DNA of 64,000 bases from Heterocephalus glaber (taxonomy: Eukaryota > Chordata > Mammalia > Rodentia > Bathyergidae), in the NCBI RefSeq assembly GCF_000247695.1, contig NW_004624801.1, forward strand, positions 4,678,713-4,742,712. The letters run 5' to 3'. Of the stretch, positions 57,048 through 64,000 are shown piece after piece. Below the pieces are notes generated by a model. It was not told the DNA's origin and searched no databases. It worked only from the letters and a program-made list of their open reading frames with translations. Within the stretch, counting starts at the first letter, position 1, and each line of letters starts with the position of its first letter. Position numbers and translations under genes: made by a program.

Positions 57048-60000
57048 GGGGACTGAACCTGGGACCTTCCCGCTGAGCGACATCTCCAGCATCATTTTTA
57101 TTTTTTACTTTGAGACACAGTGTCACTAAATCACTAAACTGCCCAGGCTGGGCTCAACCTTGAGATCCTCCTGCCTCAGCCTCCCAGACTTCTGTGATTA
57201 CAGGTGCATGCCGCCACACATCATTTGGTTCTTTTTTTTTTTTTTTTTTGGTACTGGGGATCGAACTCGGGTCCTTGCACTTGTGAAGTAGGCAGCGGTG
57301 GAACCACCGAGCTAAATCCCCACCCTGGTTCTTTATTACTTTGATGTCATTTGTTTGTCTTTTTTGACTCAGCCCTTGGAAGCAGAAGAGGTCCTATTCA
57401 TCATCATTGTGTCTCCAGCACCTGGTGGAGCACTGCCAGGCATGGAGTAAAAGTTCCACAGTACTGGGAGCATTGCTCTGGCTGCAGATCCAAGTCGCAG
57501 CCCTGACCCTGGTTTGCCCACTCAGAGCCTCAGCCCAGTCTGGGCCCCCAAAGCTCCCGTCACCCTGAGGCTTCCTCCAAGTCTCCTCTCCTGGCTGGGT
57601 GTACACTGTCACGCTCACAAACGTCCCCTGAAGTCTCTGCCAGGTTTCTCCCAGGCCCTCCCTCAAGGGGCCGCTCCTCATACCCACTGTGCCAGTGCAG
57701 ACTGCCGTGGCCAGGCAAGGGCAATTTCTGTTGCACCTGTCCCTCTCCACCTCAGGGGGGCTGTCTGTAAGCCCATCGGGGCTACCCACAGAAGCCAGGA
57801 TTTTTGAGGACCCCACCCAGGAACAGGAATCACAATGAGAAGCCCTCCCTGTGGTACTCAGGCTTTTCCTGGAGGAAGTCACACCACAGTTGAGGGAGGG
57901 GGAAGGACTGTATAAAAAAAAATTTTTTTTTTCAGTACTGGAGCCACTGAGCTAAATCCCCAGCTCAAAATGCATTTTTGGTGCAGGGAATTAGCTCAGT
58001 GGTGCCACCGCCTCCCTCACAAGTGCAAGGTCCCGAGTTTGATCCCCTGGTACCAAAAAAAAAATACATTTTGAGAATCTACACTCATGATAAAATGGCA
58101 CAGAACACACATGTACGTGCATGTGCACATATGCACAATGCCAGCGACAGTTTCCATATTGAATGATACATACGTAAATATAACTACTGGGGAAAATCAG
58201 GTGGAGGATCCACCAGATATCTTCCATTTTTGGAAGTTCTGTGAGTCTATAATTAATTTTAAAAAATTAGAAGTTTTCACACAAAAATGTATTTTGTACT
58301 GAAGATCTGTGTTTGCCCCCAAATGAATTTTACAAATAAAAAAAAATTGTAGTTGAGGGCTGGGGGTGTAGTTCAGTGGAGCATGTGCTTAGCATGCATG
58401 AGGCCCTGTGTTCAATCCCCAGCACAGCGGGGGAGAGGGGCAGGCAGCAAGGAAAAAAGGAAGAGGGGAAAGAAAAGGAAAGGGAAAGAGAAAAGGAAAG
58501 GAAGTCACAGTTGATCTTACCCAAAAGCTCTCAGGGTTTGGGTGGGAACAAGCCCAGAGAAGGTCGAAGAAAGGCCCAGAAGGTAATGGCTGCACTAAAC
58601 TCAGGACAGAAGAGAACAAGCAAAGATCAAGACTAGGCTGGGGGTTCTCAGCGGTTTCCACCCCCACAAGAGACCCGAAGGAAGGATGGTGACAGGCTTT
58701 CCCGTGTGCCAGCCCTCCCTGCAGGGCACCGGTACTGTGCAGGGCTCCCTGTAGACCAGCTATGACTCCGCCCCTGTAGCACAAAACCAACTTCACAAGG
58801 AGTGTTTGTTGCTGAGACACAATACAGAGCTTCGTAACTGGCACAGACTGTACCCTCCCACTTGGGAGCATCTTGATGGCTATCGCATAGAGGACAGTCC
58901 TCAAAGTCCTCTGCTTCCAGAGTGAATTCTCCCCAGACTCGAGACTGAAACCACCACAGTGTCCTGACTCCCCCACCTCCCGGTAGCCATCTGTGTGTGG
59001 TTCCCTTTACTGGGAGTCCCCAAGGATATGGCTGGTAGTGCCAACAATGTAACCGGGACAGGTAGGGCCACGTACTCTCCTAGGGAAGACCAGAACTAAA
59101 GAGAGGTTCGCTGCTAGGAGGGATTGAACCTTCTCTTCTAGGCCAGAAGCGGGTCCTCAGACAGAAGCCTGGTATGGAAAGGGGCACATGATTCGGATGC
59201 AAACTTGAGTGGAACCCGCTGCCATCCTCTCTGCTCCTCCCCTCACACACAGTGGGTCAGAGAGGTCCTGGTCCACAGCTCAGAACTGACAAACCCTGAG
59301 AAGTCCCACCAAACACTGTATCCCTACGAAAGCCAATGGTACTCAGCTAAGGCTACAGAATTTGCAGGATCCCAGAAGGAACCCAAGGCCTAGGACCATA
59401 TGTTTTTGCAGTGATGGTGTCTCTGAAGGTCAAGGGGAAGGACACCGGCCCCACCATGAGAAGGCAGAAAGGGAGAAGACACCAGCCTGTTGAAGTGAGA
59501 GCAGCAGGTCAAGGAAGGTCCAGGTCATCATGAGAGGCCCCAGGCAGCTCAACCCAGCCCTCAATACGCACCCAGCTCCATGGAGCTTGGCAACCTCTCA
59601 GTTAATAAAAACAAGGCAATAACAGGCAAAACAAACACCACCACAGACAGCTCACCCTGTCCTTGCAGCTGACCGTGCTTTCCTTCCAGGGACAAAAAGC
59701 AAAGCTAAAACTCATGGAGCATCAAGGTCAGGACAGGGCCCTATGCTAAGATCTGTACCATCTCACCAAGGGCACACTGGCTTCATGAGGGGGGCAGTGT
59801 CATCGCTCTGTTTGATTCCATGAGAGAACCAACTCTGGATGTTGAATTAAGTACATGCTCAAGGTCAGGGCAGCCAGCGGGGTTGGGATTCCAACAGAGG
59901 GGTGAGGGTCCAAAGGCTATGGCCCTGACCCCCGCCTCCCGCCTGGCCCATAACACCAGCAACCTCCTGGAGGACGCAGTGGCCCCCACACATGCCAGCT

Positions 60001-61861
60001 GGGCAGGGGGGCTGACCCATCCCCTCCCACACACAGGCACTGGACCCTCCACAGAGGTCAGAGAATGGAGAGGCCCTCCCCACCCAGGTTACCGGAGGAC
60101 CCAAGTGACAGATGACTTGTGCCCTGACCCCCAGCTCACGGCAGCACCAGCCAGTGTCACAGCACGAGGCGGGACCAAGCTTTTTCTCCTCTGCTCGAGG
60201 AGCACCGTTCTCTGGGCGATCCTCTGTCACACAGCTTTTCCCTGGACCTTGCCCGTTGTCCCTAATTCCAACTGCAGGGTCACAGCCAACAAATACTGAT
60301 GGGAGACCTGCCAAGAGCTCAGGCCTAGGCAGGGGCTGAACAGATAAAGAGGCAAAGGTGAGGCCACTGGTCTGGGGCTCCTGGGGAATAAGACCGTGTA
60401 CTGCAAGCTGAGTGCAGACGACTGTCTGGGCCCACAGGTCGCTCTGTGCTGGGCTCTGGGGAAGGCTTCTCAGAGGCGCTTGGGTCCCAGCCTCCCTCCG
60501 CACACATAACAGCTCCTGTGTCTCCCCACAGTCAGGGTCAAGGCTTCTTGTGTGGGCATTGGGGAACGTGATTAAAATGCAGGGGCTGAGGACCTCTTCT
60601 CCAGCAAGCCTGGGGCTCCAGGTGACTTGGCTACACACCCACATTTAAGAACCACATGGCCATCTGTGTGCAATCGATCCCCTGTAGTCACTTAGTCCTC
60701 AGTCTTGCTCGCCCTCAGCTGCCTCTGGGCTCCTGGCACTTGGTAAAGCTTTGAAAATCCCAAAAGCTAATCCTGCCCCTTGGGTCCCAGCATTGTAATA
60801 CTGCCTATGCAGATAGCACGGCCAGCATTGCCCCTGTCTCTCAGTGGGGTCTGGCCTACCCCTCCACGTGTGTCTGGGACCACACCCAGGGGTCACTGGA
60901 AAGGAACCCTGAAGATCGGGGGCCTGTGGGTTCTTCTTAGCCTCTGCCCCTCAGCAACGTGTGCTGGTGGGAAGAGAATGGGTAGGGGGCAAAATGGGAC
61001 AGAAAATGCTAGGTGAGAAATACTTCTGCCACTCAACTGATGAGTTATAAGGCGTGTGCATGTATAGTTATATGAAGTTTCATAAAGTTACATGGCTTTA
61101 TGAAAAGTTACAAATTGAATTTTTATGACAAGTTCATAATTGAGTTAATCAGTCATGGTAGCCAGTCCCTGCCAGAAAAAGGACTGTTTCTATTACAGCC
61201 TCATAGTTGATTCCTAAGGGCCGAGGTGGCCAAGCAAGGCCCACCCTGAAAGGAAAAGAGAACCCATTTGGCAGAGAATCTGGAGAGAAGGGCAGCCTGG
61301 CAAGGAACCTCTGCCTTCCTGGCTGGTCCGCAGGTGAGAAGGCTGAGCAGGGAAGAGTGGAGAAGGTAGAGCAAGGGTCAGGAGAGAGGAGCGTCCTTCC
61401 TGGAGACCCGGAGGAGCAGAGCCTTCTCAGGATGGCTCAGCCACTGCCGGGCATCACAGGGGCATGATCTGGAGCTGGGAGGCTGAGCTGCTCTCCCCTT
61501 TTTGTTTGTGGGTCACATTTGAAACCCTGATTGCCAGACCTTGAGACCTCAATGGTAGCCATGGGCCAAGGCAGTCAAAGCAGGGCCTGCCGCCACAGGT
61601 ATCTCAGTAGGAGGAAGAAGCTCTAACTACATTTGGCCCAGGGCTGCAAGGAGGTGAGTGGGCCAGGAGAAAACAAGGCGCCAGGCCAGGTCCACTGCCC
61701 TAGGTGGACACTAGATATGTAGCACACAGTTCTCTATCTACCACAGGACCCAACTCCCTCTGAGGAGCTTGGAGAAACACACACAGGCACACACACACTG
61801 CAGTTAGTGTATGCGGCACACTTGCATTCACATGCCAACACCAGCCGTTGCCTGCCCATGT

Positions 61862-61900
<39 letters not shown>

Positions 61901-62890
61901 CTCACCTCCACAAAGAAGAGCGTTAAGATCTTGTTCCAGTATTTGGACTCCGTGAGGGCACTGTGAGTGGCCAGGTGACTGCCCTTGACAGTGAGTGTAT
62001 AGTGGCACACACCCAAGATGGTGATGCCAACCGCGAAGACCAGGACATTATCAGAGCGCAGGCACAGGAACCCTGCAGGAGGAGGGGGGTCCAGGGAACA
62101 GAGTCTGTCTCCAGCTCTGGGAGATCTGGACCCAAACAGCCCGCTCCAGAATCCCCCAGGCCAAAGCGGGGCCTCCCCAGGCAGGAGTGGCACAGGTCCC
62201 TCTACACCTGAGTGGATGGGGAGGTTCTGGCTACAGGATTTGGGACAAAGCACAGCCCAATGGGCTTCCCAGTGAGACTCCAGTGGTCCTGATCTGTCTC
62301 CCCCTTGGGTCCCAACGCGGTGCAGAGATGGGTGCTGGTATGGGGATTCTGGTCAGCAAAGGTCCAGGGGAAACCTCCACGGCCCCTCCTCACTCCCCTC
62401 AGCCACCCTTGGTGTCCCCCATAGAACATTTCCCCCTTCCCAGGTCACCTCATCCCTCCCCAGCCCTCCGGGACTCCTCAGCTTTCCCCTGCACCACCTT
62501 CACGCCATCAGGCTCCCACCTCCAGCGCCCAGCTCCTCTGGGGACATGGCGGGGACGCCCCAAACCAGACTTCAGGTTTGAGATGTGTCCCTCAGTCCTG
62601 GGGTCCCGGGCACGGGAAACCCCCACCCCACCCTCAGTCCCTGCTCCCCTCCCTCCGCCGCATCCCACCCGCACCCGCACCCGCACCCGCAGCCTGTCTG
62701 TTCCTGTGTTCCGGTCCCCGTGTCCCTCACCGGCCGGCACGGCGAGGAGGCTGAGCGCCAGGATGGCGCAGTCCACGCCGCGGCGCTCCCACCACGAACT
62801 CGCCCTCACCACGTCCTTCACCAGCCCCTCCAGCTGGCCCAGCAGCTCCTCTGCCCTGCCGTCCTCCCGGCGCGCACGCGCCGGCTCCAT
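49199..62890 (-). CDS. FADS6: FADS6, fatty acid desaturase domain protein 6 (6 coding exons, gene span)
   Basis: A multi-pass membrane protein of the fatty acid desaturase superfamily; its own substrate is not established. Six GT-AG exons with matched phases total 1026 nt, 341 aa. The three histidine boxes that bind the di-iron centre are present: HLATH at 86-90, HVKLHH at 123-128 and HVEHH at 276-280. Hydrophobic segments occur around 37-55, 62-80, 140-170, and 185-215. The first ATG in frame is 62890-62888 (MEPARARREDGRAEELL). The open frame continues upstream but has no earlier ATG. Human FADS6 begins with several MEPTEP repeats; here there is a single MEP. Intron 2 is 9.7 kb. The next gene upstream in human, USH1G, is not reached. 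Confidence 0.95.
49630..49800 (-). repeat. MIR SINE, reverse
   Basis: 'caatcttacagacagggaagctgaggctcagtaaacttgtcc' and 'ggctcactagtaagaaacctaggtgtctgatctgaaaccca' match the reverse MIR core. Confidence 0.75.
49891..50070 (-). CDS. FADS6: FADS6 exon 5 (third His box)
   Basis: 180 nt, residues 233-292. HIGLPMFSLDKKPRRIHMMS and HSLISCHVEHHLFPTLSDNM with HVEHH. Acceptor TCCCAG, donor AAG|GTAACT. Confidence 0.96.
51015..51202 (-). CDS. FADS6: FADS6 exon 4
   Basis: 188 nt, residues 170-232. EHLRKVELRSALQTLGLISL, YSHYWLLLNVSGF, SLLAHPYVHVNIFQ. Acceptor TGGCAG, donor CAG|GTGAGG. Confidence 0.95.
51589..51675 (-). repeat. tRNA-derived SINE with TSD
   Basis: Poly-T, 'ggtatcggggatcgaactcaggacc' to 'ccactgagctaaattcctggcc'. 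The 10-bp CTGTACTAAG occurs at 51579-51588 and 51676-51685. Confidence 0.88.
51989..52169 (-). CDS. FADS6: FADS6 exon 3 (second His box)
   Basis: 181 nt, residues 110-170. VCTAFPAEYAKYGHVKLHHG, YTNVVGLGDSSTWKLPCLNR, FLIPIVTPLVAL. Acceptor CCTCCAG, donor CTTG|GTAAGT. Confidence 0.96.
52851..52959 (+). repeat. tRNA-derived SINE with long perfect TSD
   Basis: 'gggctggggatttaactcagtggttcc' to 'gagttcgattcccggtacc', tail expanded into (ACAT)n. The perfect 18-bp TAATAATCTTACTGAAGA flanks it at 52833-52850 and 52960-52977. Confidence 0.92.
53045..53365 (+). repeat. Probable interspersed repeat, family not named
   Basis: 'aattgtcaacttgattgg' at the start and 'gactgaatcccctgaaaccgtgagcaaaaacaaacccttccacc...caggtatttggttccagcaaca' at the end form a pattern common in rodent genomes. 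I am not sure whether it is LTR or DNA-transposon derived. Confidence 0.5.
53415..53612 (-). repeat. MIR SINE, reverse
   Basis: 'gagcactttcatgtgctccctaac', 'cacagttcacagaagccgcagctgag', 'ccaggtcacacggctaaggagatggcaggg' follow the reverse MIR order. Confidence 0.65.
54958..55135 (-). repeat. B1-dID SINE, reverse
   Basis: 'tactggggtttgggacaagggccttcatactgacctatatcc' (ID half) and 'ttttgagacatgatctcactaagttgcccaggctggg...gggattacaggtgtgtgccacca' (B1 half). A CTC/CTT-rich tail lies at 54930-54970. Confidence 0.8.
56311..56430 (+). repeat. B1-type SINE
   Basis: 'gccaagtatggtggtgcacacctctaatcccagcactcaggaggctgaggcagg' to 'ccctgtctcaaaat'. Confidence 0.8.
56999..57041. repeat. (CG)n-(TG)n alternating purine-pyrimidine run
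   Basis: Mostly alternating CG then about 14 TG units, adjoining the SINE that follows. Confidence 0.9.
57042..57228 (-). repeat. B1-dID SINE, reverse
   Basis: 'tactggggactgaacctgggacc...cgctgagcgacatctccagc' (ID half), then 'tttgagacacagtgtcactaaatcactaaactgcccaggctggg' and 'ctgtgattacaggtgcatgccgcca' (B1 half). Confidence 0.8.
57229..57330 (-). repeat. tRNA-derived SINE, reverse
   Basis: Long T run, 'ggtactggggatcgaactcgggtcc' to 'ccaccgagctaaatccccacc'; directly behind the B1-dID in the same direction. Confidence 0.88.
57916..57966 (-). repeat. tRNA-derived SINE, truncated reverse fragment
   Basis: T run, 'cagtactgg', then 'agccactgagctaaatccccagc'. The middle of the element, including most of box B, is deleted. 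Confidence 0.7.
57978..58064 (+). repeat. tRNA-derived SINE
   Basis: 'ggtgcagggaattagctcagtggtgcc' to 'gagtttgatcccctggtacc' and an A tail. Near-identical AAAATGCATTTT / AAAATACATTTT flanks suggest a target-site duplication. Confidence 0.82.
58352..58432 (+). repeat. ID-type SINE
   Basis: 'gggctgggggtgtagttcagtggagcatgtgcttagcatgcatgaggccctgtgttcaatccccagcac', followed by a GA-rich tail region to about 58505. Confidence 0.85.
60555..60662. repeat. MER5-like fragment
   Basis: 'gattaaaatgcaggggctgagg' and 'ccaggtgacttggctacacacccacatttaagaaccac' resemble the MER5 ends. Diverged. Confidence 0.45.
61864..61903. repeat. (AC)15 microsatellite abutting the FADS6 exon 2 donor
   Basis: Fifteen AC units at 61864-61893, then GCACACACTC reaching the donor at 61904-61905. 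On the FADS6 strand this is a GT/TG repeat directly after the splice site. Confidence 0.93.
61906..62072 (-). CDS. FADS6: FADS6 exon 2 (first His box)
   Basis: 167 nt, residues 54-109. FLCLRSDNVLVFAVGITILG, HYTLTVKGSHLATHSALTES, LTLFFVE. Acceptor CTGCAG, donor GAG|GTGAGT. Confidence 0.95.
62663..62692. repeat. (CACCCG)n minisatellite in FADS6 intron 1
   Basis: About four and a half copies of a CACCCG hexamer, some 40 bp from the exon 1 donor. Confidence 0.85.
62731..62890 (-). CDS. FADS6: FADS6 exon 1, coding part
   Basis: 160 nt, residues 1-54. MEPARARREDGRAEELLGQL, SWWERRGVDCAILALSLLAV. Donor GCCG|GTGAGG. ATG context CCCATGG. Confidence 0.94.
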
Positions 62891-63235
62891 GGGCTCCCTG
62901 CGCGGGTCCTGCCGCCCTCGAGGACCAGAGGACTCAGGGGGACGGGAGTGTGCCGCGCCAGCAGCGCCAGCTAGGCGGGGAGCGCGGGCAGGGGCGGGCC
63001 GGGGCGGAGTCTGCCCCCGGCTGGGCTGGGCTGGGCACACCGGGCGCCTAGCGTCGCGGTGCGGGGCTCCCCTGCGCCTCCGGGGGCGCGCAGTGACCTG
63101 GGCGCAGCCCGCGTGCCCGCTCCTGAACGGCGGCGGGCGGGTGACCCAGGGGCGAGAACCAGCCTGGGATAGAGGGGCCGAGGCTGGGGAGGGGGCAGAG
63201 ACCCCAGTGGAGCCCCCTGAAGGCCCTCCCTGACC
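62891..63235 (-). promoter_or_regulatory. FADS6: FADS6 5'UTR and promoter CpG island (presumed)
   Basis: CpG-dense sequence surrounding exon 1 and extending upstream of the ATG, with several GC-box-like GGGGCGGGGC cores (62992-63007). No TATA box noticed. The transcription start is not determined. Confidence 0.6.
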
Positions 63236-63319
63236 ACCAACCTCAATGCCTCGTCTTCTCTTGGTCCCCTACTTGGATTTGTTGCCGTGTTCTTACCCCC
63301 AGACCCTATTTCTCCTAAT

Positions 63320-63460
63320 TTCTTTTTTTTTTCTTTTTTTCTTTTTTTGGTACCGGGGTATCAAACTCGGGTCCTTGCTCAGGCTAGGATGGTGCTCAGT
63401 GGTAGAGTGCTTGCCTGGCATGCTCAAGGCCCTGGGTTCGATCCCGGGCAATAAATAAAT
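63320..63460. repeat. Truncated tRNA-derived SINE (-) fused to ID element (+)
   Basis: Reverse part: T-rich tail and 'ggtaccggggtatcaaactcgggtccttgc' (to about 63378). Forward part: 'ggatggtgctcagtggtagagtgcttgcctggcatgctcaaggccctgggttcgatcccggg' and an AAAT tail. Confidence 0.8.
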
Positions 63461-63929
63461 AACTATATAGCCTCTCTCCAGGCCCCAGCTGCCACTCAAA
63501 CATCTAAGTGGCACTGTAGGAAGGCAAAGTTTTGATCCCCCAGTACCACCAAAATATACAAAAGTAAAATAAGGCTGAGTGCCAGCCAGGAGCAGAGGAG
63601 CCAGGAGGCCCTTGTGGGGCAGGGCTGGCGGGTGGCCTCCTTGCAAAGAGGCAGGCTTGATACAGGATAGACTTAACCCTGTGGGAGAAGGGAGGGAATA
63701 GGGTATTCCTCGTCCGTCTGCAGGAGCAGAGTTGGGGAGATTGGTAGGAAAGGTGAGGGGAGGCAGGAGAGAAAGATAGGGAGCCGGGGCTGGAGGTTCC
63801 TCAAGTGGCAACTGGAAAAGTAGGGGCTTGCCCCTGAAGGCCTGGGGAGCCATAGCAGGTTTTAAAGCAAGGGAGTGACTTACGTATTAGGGTGCCTGTT
63901 TTTGAACTTCATAGAAATTGGACCATCCG
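63461..63929. other. Intergenic sequence upstream of FADS6
   Basis: No gene, splice-flanked ORF or confident repeat recognised; the long reverse ORF here has no homology I know. Confidence 0.5.
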
Positions 63930-64000
63930 GGAGGTGGGGATTTAGCTCTATGGCGCCCCCACCTGCCTCGAAAGCCCAAGGTCATGAGTTCCCCGGTACC
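63930..64000 (+). repeat. tRNA-derived SINE cut by window end
   Basis: 'ggtggggatttagctctatggcgccccc' to 'gtcatgagttccccggtacc', ending at the last base of the window, so its tail is not seen. Confidence 0.85.

Larger units (their letters stand above)
52170..61905 (-). other. FADS6: FADS6 intron 2 (9.7 kb)
   Basis: No coding exon is supported inside it. It carries at least nine SINEs, MIR, MER5-like and L2-like remnants, a Z-DNA-type (CG)n(TG)n run and purine-rich tracts. The stretch 59000-60550 looks mostly unique. Confidence 0.8.

Noticed and set aside
62450..63040. Possible N-terminal extension of FADS6 to 63040
   Set aside because: The frame is open upstream, but the first codon there is GTG and no ATG precedes 62890. 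The human start aligns with the MEP at 62890.
62187..63233. 348-aa plus-strand ORF overlapping FADS6 exon 1
   Set aside because: Antisense shadow of a coding exon and CpG island; composition-driven, no homology.

Overview
This is an ordinary, gene-dense piece of a placental mammal genome. Four orthologous protein-coding genes are recognised in the order and orientation known from human chromosome 17q25: TMEM104 (+, last exon only), GRIN2C (-), FDXR (-) and FADS6 (-). The interspersed repeats point to a rodent outside the mouse/rat group. There are B1 (7SL-derived) monomers, B1-dID dimers, ID elements and a relatively young tRNA-derived SINE beginning GGGGATTTAGCTCAGTGG. No Alu, carnivore tRNA-Lys SINE or murid B2/B4 was noticed. 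A beaver-like or other non-muroid rodent fits best, but that is from memory of SINE families and is low confidence.

Layout. 1-13304: most likely a TMEM104 intron with no coding exon recognised. 13305-14065: TMEM104 terminal coding exon, followed by a ~2.8 kb 3'UTR whose poly(A) signal (16858) lies in a MIR element. 16.9-19.2 kb: short gap between the convergent 3' ends of TMEM104 and GRIN2C. 19611-30729: twelve GRIN2C coding exons, all with GT-AG junctions and matching phases, totalling 1237 aa. 32.9-34.95 kb: CpG island with (CGG)15 and (AC)20, the presumed GRIN2C promoter and non-coding exon 1. 35961-43773: twelve FDXR coding exons, 493 aa, with an AATAAA at 35644. 43.8-49.2 kb: FDXR upstream region, repeats and FADS6 downstream sequence. 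49199-62890: six FADS6 coding exons, 341 aa, with a 9.7 kb second intron full of SINEs. 62.9-64 kb: FADS6 CpG island, then more SINEs to the edge.

The four genes are neighbours by ancient synteny, not a pathway: an AAAP-like membrane protein, a glutamate-gated channel subunit, the mitochondrial electron donor for P450s and Fe-S assembly, and a desaturase-like membrane protein. All three complete genes appear intact by reading, with no frameshift or premature stop in the assembled exons.

I found no sign of a new biological system. What deserves a second look is at the RNA-processing and repeat level: a MIR-supplied poly(A) signal, a tandem CAGCAG acceptor in GRIN2C, an 81-nt fully open in-frame intron in FDXR, a UG-repeat touching a FADS6 splice donor, and a CGG/AC repeat pair in the GRIN2C CpG island.
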